A stretch of DNA of 27,360 nt, from the NCBI RefSeq assembly GCF_036516095.1, contig NZ_DATBUM010000040.1:1-27360 (forward strand), in the 5' to 3' direction. Positions 1 to 8,500 of the stretch are shown here, piece by piece. Each line of letters starts with the position of its first letter. Position 1 is the first letter of the stretch. The position numbers and the translations under genes are program-made. The DNA is from Fusobacterium_C sp036516095 (lineage in GTDB: Bacteria > Fusobacteriota > Fusobacteriia > Fusobacteriales > Fusobacteriaceae). The notes under the pieces were generated by a model. It saw only the letters and a list, made by a program, of their open reading frames with translations, was not told where the DNA came from and searched no databases.

Positions 1-463
1 ATATCTTTAAACCAGGAATAATCGCTCCCCCTATATAACATCCCTTTTCATCCAGTACGGAACAAGTGGTAGCGGTTCCCAAATCAAAAATAAGTTGTGG
101 AGAGGGATATTTTTTTAGGGCTGCCACAGCATCAACCTTCAAGTCCATTCCCAATTTTCCCGGGCTGTCGATTTCAATCTGAAGAGATTCATCAATGATA
201 TCATCAACTAAAATAGTATCCACTTTGTATATCATCTTGATAGCTTCCATCAATTTTTTAGTAACTTCCGGAACGACAGAAGAGAGAATGGACCCCTCCA
301 CTTTTCTAATTTTCTCTTTTTGACACAATAAATCCTTCAGAACCGGTATATAATCAAAGTCCTTTTCTTTTATCGTCTCGGTACGCAAAGTATTAATTAT
401 TTTTTCTCCATCTGAAATTCCAAAAACAATGTTTGTATTTCCCACATCAATCAAAAAAATCAT
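1..463 (-). CDS. coaX: Type III pantothenate kinase, N-terminal part (3' end outside window)
   Basis: This gene would phosphorylate pantothenate in the first step of coenzyme A synthesis, in the cytoplasm. The visible 154 codons start MIFLIDVGNTN, the phosphate-binding motif of the ASKHA-fold CoaX family. They continue with SSVVPEVT, then DLGTATT, then GGAIIPGLK, which are the usual CoaX blocks in the usual order. The ATG at 463-461 has a GGAGA ribosome site just upstream. The gene lies 24 bases after the last ABC-transporter gene on the same strand, with no terminator visible between them, so it is probably read from the same transcript. The C-terminal roughly 100 residues lie beyond position 1. 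Identity is well supported; the operon link is inferred from spacing. Confidence 0.93.
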   Translation of the reverse strand, partial: MIFLIDVGNTNIVFGISDGEKIINTLRTETIKEKDFDYIPVLKDLLCQKEKIRKVEGSILSSVVPEVTKKLMEAIKMIYKVDTILVDDIIDESLQIEIDSPGKLGMDLKVDAVAALKKYPSPQLIFDLGTATTCSVLDEKGCYIGGAIIPGLKI

Positions 464-487
464 TTTCGTTTCTCCTGCTTTATTTTC

Positions 488-1240
488 TTATACTGCTTTT
501 TTTATTAAACCATTTTCTGCTACTTTCGTATTTTGCAAAAATTGTTTTCCATATTCACTGTTCGGATGATAAAAGAAATCCAAAACATTTTGTATTTCTT
601 GTACTTCTCCCTGGTATAACAACAAAATTCTATCTGCAATTCGGTAAATCGCTGGCAAATTATGAGAAATAAAAATAAAAGTGATCCCTTCTTCCTGATT
701 AATCTGATAAATCAACTGTAAGATTTGTTCTTGAATTGCCAAATCCAAAGAAGCAATCGGCTCATCACAAACAATCAATTTTGGAGATAAAATAATTGCC
801 CCGGCAATACAAACTCTTTGTCTCTGCCCTCCTGACAATTCGGAAGGATATTTTTCAGCATCACCTTCCAATAATCCAACTTTTTTCAAAGTTTCCAACA
901 CTTTTTTTCTTCTCTCTGCTTTTGTTTTCATTCCGTTCACTAATAAAGGTTCTTCCAAAATCTGTCCAATCTTTAAACTGGGATTTAAAGAACTATATGG
1001 ATCTTGAAAAACCGTTTGAATCTCTCTACAGCTTACTTCCTTTAATTCTTTTCCTTCAAACAAAATTCTTCCCTCTGTTGTTTCCATCATCTGCAGCAAT
1101 AATTTTCCTATCGTAGATTTCCCTGCTCCCGATTGTCCTAAAATTCCAAAAATTTCTCCTTTTTTGACAGAAAAGGAAACATTCTTTACAATTGCTTTTT
1201 TTCCATAATATTTTGAAACCTTTTCGAATTCTAACATCAT
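488..1240 (-). CDS. ABC importer ATPase, second (DppF/NikE-like)
   Basis: This is a cytoplasmic ATPase subunit that powers a peptide/nickel-family importer. Walker A is GQSGAGKS at residues 35-42, followed by a Q-loop (VFQDPYSSLNP), the signature LSGGQRQR, Walker B LIVCDEP and the switch histidine in FISHN. I start it at the ATG at 1240 because GGAGGAGG lies immediately upstream. A TTG at 1255 in the same frame would use this ribosome site as coding sequence. The ATG overlaps the stop of the preceding ATPase gene as ATGA, so translation is likely coupled. At 250 residues it has little room for the C-terminal oligopeptide extension seen in DppF/OppF, so its length is closer to NikE-type subunits. 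The substrate cannot be read from this gene. Confidence 0.9.
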   Translation of the reverse strand: MMLEFEKVSKYYGKKAIVKNVSFSVKKGEIFGILGQSGAGKSTIGKLLLQMMETTEGRILFEGKELKEVSCREIQTVFQDPYSSLNPSLKIGQILEEPLLVNGMKTKAERRKKVLETLKKVGLLEGDAEKYPSELSGGQRQRVCIAGAIILSPKLIVCDEPIASLDLAIQEQILQLIYQINQEEGITFIFISHNLPAIYRIADRILLLYQGEVQEIQNVLDFFYHPNSEYGKQFLQNTKVAENGLIKKAV

Positions 1241-1938
1241 CGTTCCCTCCTCCAACTATTTTGAGAAAGCTGAAATAAACGTTTTCCATAAGAATGTGCC
1301 TCATCTACAAGTTCTCCTTGATACATCACATATATCTTCGTGGCAAAACTATGTAACAAAGAAATATCATGCGTAATAAACAGAATGGCAATTCCTAAAT
1401 CATTTTGTAATATTTGAAGCAAGTGTATGATTTCCTGCTTTGTTTCCACATCCAAAGCCGTTGTCACTTCATCTGCAATCAAAAATTTCGGTTCTCCTAA
1501 TAAAGCTCCCACAATAACTACTCTTTGTTGCTCTCCCCCGCTCAATTCATGAGGATATTTTTTCAAAATATTTTTATTCGCTCCTAAGCCAACTTTTTCG
1601 AGTAATTCTTCCGCTTTTTCTTTCCAATTTTTATCATTCCCGTGTTGAGAAACATAGAGATGTTTCAATTGCTTCGCAATCTTCATGGTAGGATTTAAAG
1701 AAGTAAAAGCATTTTGAAAAACAGCTCCCAATTTTTCCTTAACTTCAAAGTTAATATAAGTCATGTTTGCAGCTTCCGGTAAAATTCCTAAAATACATTT
1801 GGTAAATAAAGTCTTTCCACTTCCTGACTCTCCTACCAATCCCACAATCTCTCCTTCAGAAATGGAAAGGTTTATCTGTTTTAACAGATGTTTTTCTCGA
1901 ATCCAAAGATTTAAATTCTCAATCTCTAACACTTTCAT
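1237..1938 (-). CDS. ABC importer ATPase, first (DppD/NikD-like, short)
   Basis: This is the partner ATPase of the peptide/nickel-type importer. Walker A GESGSGKT is at residues 36-43, the Q-loop is VFQNAFTSLNP, the signature LSGGEQQR is at 132-139 and Walker B is FLIADE at 152-157. The D-loop ALD and switch histidine (ITHD) are also present. The usual DEP after Walker B reads DEV, a mild departure. At 233 residues it is much shorter than DppD/OppD (about 320) and near NikD (about 250). The segment between Walker A and the Q-loop looks compressed. ATG at 1938 has GGAGA upstream and overlaps the stop of the permease gene as ATGA. The function as an importer ATPase is firm; the substrate class is inferred. 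Confidence 0.9.
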   Translation of the reverse strand: MKVLEIENLNLWIREKHLLKQINLSISEGEIVGLVGESGSGKTLFTKCILGILPEAANMTYINFEVKEKLGAVFQNAFTSLNPTMKIAKQLKHLYVSQHGNDKNWKEKAEELLEKVGLGANKNILKKYPHELSGGEQQRVVIVGALLGEPKFLIADEVTTALDVETKQEIIHLLQILQNDLGIAILFITHDISLLHSFATKIYVMYQGELVDEAHSYGKRLFQLSQNSWRRER

Positions 1939-2714
1939 CTAGTTTTCTCCTGATATGTTTTCGAAATTTTATTCATCTGATATACCAAAACAATAATCAC
2001 AAAACCCGGAGCTATCGTAAAATAAGGAGCTATTAAAAAATAGGACTGTGACTGATTCAGCATATTTCCTAAAGTAGGATAGGGAGGCTGAATTCCAAAA
2101 CCTAAATATCCCAAAGCTGCCTCCGTTAAAATAGCACCTGCAAAATTAGTAGAAAAATTTACTAAAATAGGCAAAAAAATGTTCGGACCTATGTGACGAA
2201 ATAGAAGCCGAAAATGTCCCATTCCATAAATTTTCGCTATTTTAATATAATTTTTATGTTTTTCTTGCTTTACCAAAGCTCTGACAAAATTGATACATCT
2301 CGGAGTATAGAGAATAAAAATTGCCAAAGTGATGGAATAGAATCCGGCACGGAATAATACAATAATTCCTAGGGTAATTAAAATTACAGGAATGGACATC
2401 AAAGTTTCTGAGAGAAACAATAGAAACTCATCCAAGTATCCCTCAAAATATCCGGCAAGTCCTCCTAGAAATCCTCCTACTACACCGGCAAAGAGTACTG
2501 CCAAAAAAGCAATGCTCATGCTATAGAAACTTCCCAAGACCAAACGACTAAAAATATCTCTTCCCAGATTATCCGTCCCTAAAATATGTCTGAAACTGGG
2601 TGCTTCCAAGGTCATCATTTCCGAAACCTGATATGGATTTTGATAAAAGCTCCCTACCCATACAAACAGAGTGATTAGGGATAAACCCAGTATTATTTTC
2701 GTTCTTCTTTGCAT
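1935..2714 (-). CDS. ABC importer permease (DppC/NikC-like)
   Basis: This is an inner-membrane permease of the binding-protein-dependent transport family, 259 residues. The N-terminus has one hydrophobic segment (about residues 6-24), then the DppC-type hallmark HILGTDNLGRDIFSRL and several further membrane segments. The ATPase-docking EAA-like loop is near AKIYGMGHFRLLFRHIGPN. A conserved EAALGYLGFGIQPP block follows, typical of the OppC/DppC/NikC subfamily. ATG at 2714 sits one base after the stop of the upstream permease gene, with a GGAG ribosome site inside that gene's end. It forms the heterodimeric channel with the neighbouring permease. Confidence 0.92.
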   Translation of the reverse strand: MQRRTKIILGLSLITLFVWVGSFYQNPYQVSEMMTLEAPSFRHILGTDNLGRDIFSRLVLGSFYSMSIAFLAVLFAGVVGGFLGGLAGYFEGYLDEFLLFLSETLMSIPVILITLGIIVLFRAGFYSITLAIFILYTPRCINFVRALVKQEKHKNYIKIAKIYGMGHFRLLFRHIGPNIFLPILVNFSTNFAGAILTEAALGYLGFGIQPPYPTLGNMLNQSQSYFLIAPYFTIAPGFVIIVLVYQMNKISKTYQEKTR

Positions 2715-2715
2715 A

Positions 2716-3630
2716 TTATTCTCCTAAACGTATTCTCGGATCAATGAAAGAATATAAAATATCAATTCCAAAGTTCAATAAAACTAAGAAAGTGGAAGTA
2801 TAGAAAATAAGTCCCTGTACCAAAGGAATATCTCTTGTAAACACAGAGCTTACCAACAATCTTCCAATCCCAGGAATAGAAAAAATTTGTTCAACAATAA
2901 CGACTCCGGTTATCAATTCCAACAACATCATACCTATTAAAGGAATAATCGGTAAAATTGCATTTTTTAAAATATAAACATTCAAATATCGTTTTTTCAT
3001 TCCATTAACATAAAAATATTTAATATATTCTTCTCGCAATTCCTTGTATAAATTTGCATACAGATGCATTGTAATCCAACCAATTTTAGGAATAGCAATA
3101 ACACAACAGGGTAAGAACAAAGAGCGATAACTGTCATTATATCCTGTCGAAGTCCAGCGCAGTATAATTCCAAAAAAATACATAAATAAAATTCCTAACC
3201 AGAAAGATGGAATGGAGATGAACACTCCCAATATCCCCTCTCCAAATCTTTGTATTCTCTTATTTTTAATCCTATGAAGAAAAAAAGCGAAAGGAATCGA
3301 AATACTGAAAATAAGAATCATGGAAAAAACAGTAATACTCAAGGTCAAAGGAAGACGTTCAAAAATCAATGTGCTTACTTCTTCTCCATATTTAAATGAA
3401 ATTCCCAAACTACCATGTAAAACCCCTTGAATCCAATTCCAATATCGCTCTGCAAAACTTAAATTCAAACCTAGCTGCTGCCTTAAATTTTCAATATCCT
3501 TTGCACTTGCCTCGACTCCTAAAATGGCTGTAGCAGGATCTCCGGGAATCCATTCCAATAAACAAAAAGAGCAAGTCCCGATGAATAAAATGCTCATCAC
3601 CATTCTTATTATTTTTTTGATATAATACAT
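2716..3630 (-). CDS. ABC importer permease (DppB/NikB-like)
   Basis: This is the second inner-membrane permease of the importer, 304 residues. It has an N-terminal membrane segment, the WIPGDPA motif near residue 30 typical of DppB/OppB/NikB, an EAA-like loop at YIKYFYVNGMKKRYLNVYIL and the C-terminal FIDPRIR motif of this subfamily. I start it at the ATG at 3630 because GAGG lies six bases upstream. An upstream in-frame TTG at 3642 directly follows the stop of the binding-protein gene but would leave no ribosome site. It pairs with the DppC-like permease to form the channel. Its sequence alone does not separate peptide from metal or metallophore transport. Confidence 0.9.
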   Translation of the reverse strand: MYYIKKIIRMVMSILFIGTCSFCLLEWIPGDPATAILGVEASAKDIENLRQQLGLNLSFAERYWNWIQGVLHGSLGISFKYGEEVSTLIFERLPLTLSITVFSMILIFSISIPFAFFLHRIKNKRIQRFGEGILGVFISIPSFWLGILFMYFFGIILRWTSTGYNDSYRSLFLPCCVIAIPKIGWITMHLYANLYKELREEYIKYFYVNGMKKRYLNVYILKNAILPIIPLIGMMLLELITGVVIVEQIFSIPGIGRLLVSSVFTRDIPLVQGLIFYTSTFLVLLNFGIDILYSFIDPRIRLGE

Positions 3631-3642
3631 CTCTTCCCTCAA

Positions 3643-5130
3643 TTATTTTTTAAAATGTAACTTTGCAAAGTTTAAATAAGGTAGCGGATAAAATATAAAA
3701 CCTTCCAATCCTTTTTCCATCGCTATAATACTATCCGGATCCATGATAAATACCGCTGCCTGTTCCTCTTGCAAAATTTTTTCTGCCTCTTTGTAATTTT
3801 TAATTTGCGTTTGCTCGTCTGCTGATAATTTAGCTTCTGCTATCAATTTATCATAGTTCTCATTATGGAAATTCGTAAAATTCTTTTTGTAATCGGAAGT
3901 ATATCTTCTTAAAATAGCATCCGGTTCCATTTTCCCGGAAAGTCCTGCCATACTTGCAGTATAATTTCGATTGGTATAGACATCGGACAACCAACTTGCC
4001 CATTCAATCGTTTCCAAATTTACTTGCACTCCTATTTCTTTTAATTGTTCTCGTAAAGCCTGTGCTGTATCCAAATATATCTTGGAACTGTTTGGAACTT
4101 TTAAAATGAATTCCATAGGTAACAGACCTTTCTTTTGCAAAATTTCTTTTGCTAAAGCAGGATTTCTTTCTGCTCCCTTCCCTTCCCAGAAGAATTTTTT
4201 CATAACAGGACTCATATTGGTATGTATTACAGTTCCATGTCCGTTCATTGCCAGCTGTACCACTTTTTCTTTATCGATAGCTAAATCTATTGCTTTCCTT
4301 ACCTCCACATCATTAAAGGGTTTTTCTTTGTGGTTAAAAGCTAAAATTAAACATAGGTTTCTCGGTCCAGAAACGATTGTATAGTTTTTCAATTCTTCCA
4401 GTCTCTTAGAATCAATTTCTGTTAAAAAATTAATTTCTCCCGATAAGAGTTTTAAAAAATTGGTCTCCGGATTAGGGCTGACTAAAATAGAGACTCTTGG
4501 AATTTCTGCCTTTTCTCCCCAATAATTTTCATTTTTTGCTAATATCAATTTTTGTTCTTTTTGATACTCTTCCACTTGATAAGGTCCCGTTCCAATCGCC
4601 TTTTCTGTCAGATGATCTTTATTTTCATCAGGAACGATTGCTTCTTTCATATAATAAATGAAAGAAGAATCCGGTTTTCCCAAATGAATGGCAATTTTTT
4701 TCTCATCCAATACTTCTATGCTCTCAATATTTTCAAACAATCCTTCTGTAGGTGTATCTCCTAATTTTCCTGACATTTTATTCAAAGAAAATTCTACATC
4801 ATGAATGTCCATAGGATTTCCATTATGAAAAGTAACTCCCTCTCGAATCGTAAATATATATGTTTTTCCATCTTCCGATATTTCATAAGATTCTGCCAAG
4901 GCAGGAATGACACTTCCATCGGAAGAAGGCATGATAAGTCCTTCAAATACATTCAGTAAAAGCTGCTCGGAAGTACTGGATACCACTTGATATGGATTTA
5001 AACTGTCAATGTCTACTGTTGACACTGTTTTAATTTCTTCTAATCTCGTCTCTTCTTTTCCACAAGCAGAAAAAGTAAGTACAAGAAGAGAAATTAAACA
5101 TAATTGTTTCCATCCATCTATCTTTTTCAT
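3643..5130 (-). CDS. Extracellular solute-binding lipoprotein, family 5
   Basis: This is the substrate-capturing lipoprotein of the importer, 495 residues. A positively charged N-terminus and hydrophobic stretch end in FSAC, placing the lipid-anchored cysteine at residue 23. The mature part begins with a family 5 pattern (DIDSLNPYQVVSS), then FEGLIMPSSDGSVIPALAES, then FTIREGVTFHNG, the signature zone of SBP_bac_5 proteins. ATG at 5130 has AGGAGG upstream. The gene opens a five-gene run in the order binding protein, permease, permease, ATPase, ATPase, the same order as nikABCDE and dppABCDF. The short ATPases tilt the inference toward a nickel or metallophore-type system, but binding-pocket residues were not assessed and a peptide substrate remains possible. 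Confidence 0.88.
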   Translation of the reverse strand: MKKIDGWKQLCLISLLVLTFSACGKEETRLEEIKTVSTVDIDSLNPYQVVSSTSEQLLLNVFEGLIMPSSDGSVIPALAESYEISEDGKTYIFTIREGVTFHNGNPMDIHDVEFSLNKMSGKLGDTPTEGLFENIESIEVLDEKKIAIHLGKPDSSFIYYMKEAIVPDENKDHLTEKAIGTGPYQVEEYQKEQKLILAKNENYWGEKAEIPRVSILVSPNPETNFLKLLSGEINFLTEIDSKRLEELKNYTIVSGPRNLCLILAFNHKEKPFNDVEVRKAIDLAIDKEKVVQLAMNGHGTVIHTNMSPVMKKFFWEGKGAERNPALAKEILQKKGLLPMEFILKVPNSSKIYLDTAQALREQLKEIGVQVNLETIEWASWLSDVYTNRNYTASMAGLSGKMEPDAILRRYTSDYKKNFTNFHNENYDKLIAEAKLSADEQTQIKNYKEAEKILQEEQAAVFIMDPDSIIAMEKGLEGFIFYPLPYLNFAKLHFKK

Positions 5131-5169
5131 TTTTTCTTATCCTCCTAAAATTTTTTTATTTCTTTGATA

Positions 5170-5198
5170 AGAGTAGCAACTTTTCCATAAAAAAGCAA
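5170..5198 (-). promoter_or_regulatory. Candidate sigma-70 promoter for the ABC importer operon
   Basis: Read on the minus strand, a TTGCTT -35 element (5198-5193) and a TACTCT -10 element (5175-5170) are separated by 17 bases. A TG one base before the -10 makes it an extended type. The -10 match is only moderate. It lies about 40 bases from the binding-protein ATG. No metal-regulator operator is obvious. Confidence 0.4.
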
Positions 5199-5246
5199 TG
5201 TTTTTTCATTTTGTCCTATTATGTCCTTTTATTTTAAAAATAGTTG

Positions 5247-5255
5247 TGCTATAAT
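5247..5255 (+). promoter_or_regulatory. Extended -10 promoter for the transposase-like gene
   Basis: A perfect TATAAT at 5250-5255 is preceded by TG at 5247-5248 with the correct one-base gap. The -35 region is weak, as is usual for extended -10 promoters. An AAGGAGG ribosome site at about 5264-5270 and the ATG at 5279 follow directly, giving a very short leader. Confidence 0.6.
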
Positions 5256-5278
5256 AAGAAAAAAAGGAGGAAAATCTC

Positions 5279-6679
5279 ATGTATGTCGCTATTACTGGAC
5301 GTGGGAAAGCAAAAGTAGTTCAATTTTGTGAACAACATAGAATTCCCGGGACGAAAAAGAAAAAAACAATTGTCCTTCGAACTCTAGGAAATTATGAAAA
5401 AATGTTGGAAGAAAATCCCAACATCATTACAGAATTAAAAGAAAAAGCAAAGGTTCTAACCAATTTGGAGAAGAAAAAAAAGCAGGAGATAAGCACTTCC
5501 TTATTTCGATTTGGACACAGCCTTGTTAAAAAACTATGGGAAGAGATGCATTTAGATACTCTCTTTGAAGAAGAATTATCCAAAATTCTATTTTCTTTAG
5601 TTGTGTATCGTCTTGGAAGTTCCTACACAAATTTTAGAACGAACCGAAAAACCCCTTTTGCCAATTTGGACTCTGTCAGTTATCAGGATTTTTATCATCT
5701 TTTAGAAATTTTAGCAGAGAAAAAAGAAGAAATTGTACAGCATTTAGGAAAATTTTTTAATAAAAAAACATCTCGTTCCAATGAAATGGCTTACTATCAT
5801 ATCAGTTCTTACAATTACAATTCCTATTGGAAAGATCTTCACGGCTCTCCTCATTTCTTTTTGCAGAAAGAAAAAGAAGATTTCCCTTTTTCCATGGTTC
5901 TTTTATTGGATAGAAATGGAATCCCAATTTCCTATGATTTATTTACGAAAAAATTTGTGCTGGAACAACAATTAGAGGAAGTCAAACAAAAATTAAATCT
6001 TGAAAAACTCGTGATTCTTTCTGCAAATCGTAATAAAGTAGAACAAGGAGAATATATTTTACCTGTTAATTTTTTAGACTTACCTTTCTCACTACAACTG
6101 CAAATTATTTCGGAAGAAGATTGGAAAATCACAGAAAAAGAGGAAGAAACAGGAGAGATCCTCTCGAAAGAAAAAACAGTTAGCTTTGATAAACATCTAA
6201 AAGTATATGTGAGTTGGTCTAAAAAAAGAGCTTTTCGGGATTATGTGGAGGGGAATCAAAAAAATGGATATTACTACATCAGCACAAATGATTTTTCGAT
6301 TGAAAATTCTGAAATGTTAAAAATATTCCAACATATTTGGAATATTGAGGAAAAATTTAGAATCACTCATGTCGACTTTGAACGGAAACATATACGTGGA
6401 CATTTTTGTCTCTGCTTTCTATGTTTATGTATTATTCGTTATTTCCAATATTTATTGGGCTCTGAAGGAAAAGTCACTGTCCCCATGATTTATGCCAATA
6501 AAGCAATTTCCAATCCGATGGCACTGATACAGGGCAATCATGAAAATGCCGTTGTCCATCCCATCCATCTCACAAATTCTTATTTGAAACTGGCCAAACT
6601 TTTGGGAATGAAAGAAATAGAAGAAAATATGGGTTTACGAGAATTTGAATCCTGCGTAAAAATCCATTTTAAACTCTAA
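5279..6679 (+). CDS. IS4/IS1634-like transposase homolog, catalytic residues apparently lost
   Basis: This 466-residue protein resembles IS1634-group transposases of Fusobacteria. Support comes from the N-terminal block (MYVAITGRGKAKVVQF, then TLGNYEK), the central LLLDRNGIPISYDLF and the C-terminal WNIEEKFR and GHFCLCFL segments. In the family, the first catalytic Asp sits in YDVT or YDLT; here the block reads YYHISS with His at 174. The second Asp, in VVADRG, is Asn at 250 (LSANRN). Of the YREK signature only Glu357 remains; the other three positions read F, I and H. The FPGN block has become FTKK. The frame is open and a good promoter and ribosome site are kept. I see no terminal inverted repeats in the flanks. 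It could be a decaying insertion sequence or a domesticated protein. Alignments are by eye. Confidence 0.75.
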   Translation: MYVAITGRGKAKVVQFCEQHRIPGTKKKKTIVLRTLGNYEKMLEENPNIITELKEKAKVLTNLEKKKKQEISTSLFRFGHSLVKKLWEEMHLDTLFEEELSKILFSLVVYRLGSSYTNFRTNRKTPFANLDSVSYQDFYHLLEILAEKKEEIVQHLGKFFNKKTSRSNEMAYYHISSYNYNSYWKDLHGSPHFFLQKEKEDFPFSMVLLLDRNGIPISYDLFTKKFVLEQQLEEVKQKLNLEKLVILSANRNKVEQGEYILPVNFLDLPFSLQLQIISEEDWKITEKEEETGEILSKEKTVSFDKHLKVYVSWSKKRAFRDYVEGNQKNGYYYISTNDFSIENSEMLKIFQHIWNIEEKFRITHVDFERKHIRGHFCLCFLCLCIIRYFQYLLGSEGKVTVPMIYANKAISNPMALIQGNHENAVVHPIHLTNSYLKLAKLLGMKEIEENMGLREFESCVKIHFKL

Positions 6680-6745
6680 ATAAATGGATATGAACATGAG
6701 AGATTCCTATTTAAAATTCCCTCCCATTTATTATTGCAATAAACA

Positions 6746-6788
6746 AAAAAGGATTTCAAAGCCATTTCCCTGCTTTAAAATCCTTTTT
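6746..6788. terminator. Bidirectional hairpin terminator between transposase-like gene and gltX
   Basis: A 17-base stem with one mismatch pairs 6746-6762 with 6772-6788 around a 9-base loop. The arms begin with an A-run and end with a T-run, so it can act on both converging genes. A separate perfect 12-base palindrome (TTATTGCAATAA) lies just upstream at 6731-6742. Confidence 0.7.
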
Positions 6789-6820
6789 CTATTTCTACTC
6801 TTTATTACGAAAGCAGATAA

Positions 6821-8320
6821 CTACAGTTGAATTCCTTTTTTGACTAACATAGTTTGAATTCTTTGAATTGCTCTTTCTTTTCCAATAACATGTAAGACAT
6901 TATAAAGATCTGCTCCCCTCGCCTGTCCTGTCATTACAGCTCTTAATGGCATAAATACTTTTCCCGGTCCTTCTTGCAATTCATCTAATAAAGAATGAAG
7001 TAAATTTTTTGCTTCTTCCGCTGAAAATTGTTCTTGTTCCCAAGCCTTCAATTTTTCTAAGAAAAGAGCAATGGATTTCTTCCCTACTTCATCTTCTAAA
7101 GAAGCATGTAATTTTTCGACTGACTTTCTTTCTTTTTTATTCATATCTTCCGTTACCACAGGCAACTCATATTCATCTTCAAAGAAAGACTTGGATTCTT
7201 GAGCCAGTTGCTTCAATGTTTGAGCACTTTCTCTTTGAATTTCCACAATTTTCTTATAAGTTTCAAAATCTGCTATATATCCTTCTTTTTCAAAGAAAGG
7301 AACTGCTAATTTCGTCAACTCATCCAAATCTTTTAAACGCATTTGGTGATTATTTACCCAACCTAACTTTACCAAATCAAAAACAGGTCCTCCTAAAGAT
7401 ACTTTATCAATATTAAAGTTATCCACGAATTCCTGTAAAGAGAAAATTTCTTGATTTTCTCCATAAGAATATCCCATCAATCCTAAGAAATTAATAATTC
7501 CTTCCTTAATATACCCTTCTTCTTTATACCAAATCAAAGAAACCGGATTTTTTCTTTTGGAAATTTTGGTCCTATCACTATTCCGTAATAATGGCATATG
7601 AATAAATTCCGGTGCTTCCCACCCGAATGCTTTGTATAGTTGAATATGTTTCGGAGTCGAAGGAATCCATTCTTCTGCCCGAATTACATGAGTAATTCCC
7701 ATTAAGTGATCATCCACCACATTTGCCAAATGGTATGTTGGAAAACCATCTGCTTTCAATAACACTTGGTCATCAATCTTATTATTTTCAAAGATAATAT
7801 CCCCTCGAAGTCTATCGTGAATTACCGTTTCTCCTTCATAAGGCATTTTCAAACGAATGACATAAGGTTCTCCTGCTGCTAATTTTTCTTCAATTTCTTC
7901 TTTTGTTAAAGAACGGCAATGTCCATCATATCCGGGAGCTTTTCCCATAGCTTTTTGTCTTTCTCTTAAATGATCCAAACGTTCCGAAGTACAGAAGCAA
8001 TAATAAGCTCCCCCTTTTTCTACTAATTCTTTTGCATATTTTACATATAAATCAAAACGTTCTGATTGACGATATGAACCATAGTCTCCTCCCACATCAG
8101 GGCCTTCCACATAATCCAAACCTAACCAGTGTAATGCATCAAAAATCATCTGTTCAGAACCGTCTGTATATCTATTTTGATCAGTGTCTTCAATTCTCAA
8201 AATAAAATCCCCACCATTATGATTCGCAAATGCCAAGTTAAACAAAGCAATATATGCAGTTCCTACATGTGGATCTCCTGTAGGAGAAGGAGCAATTCTT
8301 GTTCTAATTTTCTTTTCCAT
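6821..8320 (-). CDS. gltX: Glutamyl-tRNA synthetase
   Basis: This enzyme charges tRNA with glutamate (class I synthetase, cytoplasm). The HIGH-like motif is PHVG at residues 17-20 within APSPTGDPHVG. The KMSKS-like motif is KISKR at 252-256. Cys108, Cys110 and Cys135 match the zinc-binding insert known from the E. coli enzyme. The 499-residue length is usual for the family. I start it at the ATG at 8320, which has a purine-rich GGATGAGG ribosome site just before it; an in-frame ATG at 8389 would add 23 non-conserved residues. It is a single-gene unit, flanked by a terminator downstream and a divergent hydrolase upstream. Whether it also charges tRNA-Gln depends on gatCAB elsewhere and cannot be judged here. 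Confidence 0.96.
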   Translation of the reverse strand: MEKKIRTRIAPSPTGDPHVGTAYIALFNLAFANHNGGDFILRIEDTDQNRYTDGSEQMIFDALHWLGLDYVEGPDVGGDYGSYRQSERFDLYVKYAKELVEKGGAYYCFCTSERLDHLRERQKAMGKAPGYDGHCRSLTKEEIEEKLAAGEPYVIRLKMPYEGETVIHDRLRGDIIFENNKIDDQVLLKADGFPTYHLANVVDDHLMGITHVIRAEEWIPSTPKHIQLYKAFGWEAPEFIHMPLLRNSDRTKISKRKNPVSLIWYKEEGYIKEGIINFLGLMGYSYGENQEIFSLQEFVDNFNIDKVSLGGPVFDLVKLGWVNNHQMRLKDLDELTKLAVPFFEKEGYIADFETYKKIVEIQRESAQTLKQLAQESKSFFEDEYELPVVTEDMNKKERKSVEKLHASLEDEVGKKSIALFLEKLKAWEQEQFSAEEAKNLLHSLLDELQEGPGKVFMPLRAVMTGQARGADLYNVLHVIGKERAIQRIQTMLVKKGIQL

Positions 8321-8426
8321 TTCCCTCATCCTTTCTTTTATTTTAAATTTATTTTCTATTCTATCATAATTTTTCATATTTTTATACACTTTTTTTCAAT
8401 TTCTGTTCCTTTGAAGAGGAAAAAAT

Positions 8427-8455
8427 TTGACATAACTAGAAATAGTGGATATGAT
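8427..8455 (+). promoter_or_regulatory. Near-consensus sigma-70 promoter for the alpha/beta hydrolase
   Basis: A perfect TTGACA at 8427-8432, a 17-base spacer and TATGAT at 8450-8455 (five of six matches) lie 45 bases before the hydrolase ATG. This is the best-matching promoter in the window. An AAGGAGG ribosome site follows at 8488-8494. Confidence 0.75.
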
Positions 8456-8500
8456 AAAAGAAATTGAGCTAAAAAATGTAAGAACACAAGGAGGATTACC

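Noticed and set aside
1238..1255. TTG start at 1255 for the second ATPase
   Set aside because: It would translate the GGAGGAGG ribosome site itself; the ATG at 1240 has correct spacing.
4082..4384. Plus-strand reading frames opposite the ABC, dnaE, accC and other minus-strand genes
   Set aside because: They lie wholly within genes with clear family motifs, lack ribosome sites and show no recognisable protein features, so they are shadows.
6731..6742. 12-base palindrome TTATTGCAATAA as an operator
   Set aside because: It lies between two convergent gene ends next to the terminator, where an operator has nothing to control.
5131..6820. Complete insertion sequence with terminal inverted repeats around the transposase-like gene
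   Set aside because: Comparing the two flanks by eye gave no matching inverted ends and no target duplication; the downstream hairpin serves as a terminator.
8321..8389. N-terminal extension of GltX from the ATG at 8389
   Set aside because: The extra 23 residues are not family-like, and a good ribosome site precedes the ATG at 8320.
8321..8426. T-box leader ahead of gltX
   Set aside because: No T-box consensus (TGGNACC-like block) or associated terminator is visible and the leader is short and nearly pure A/T.
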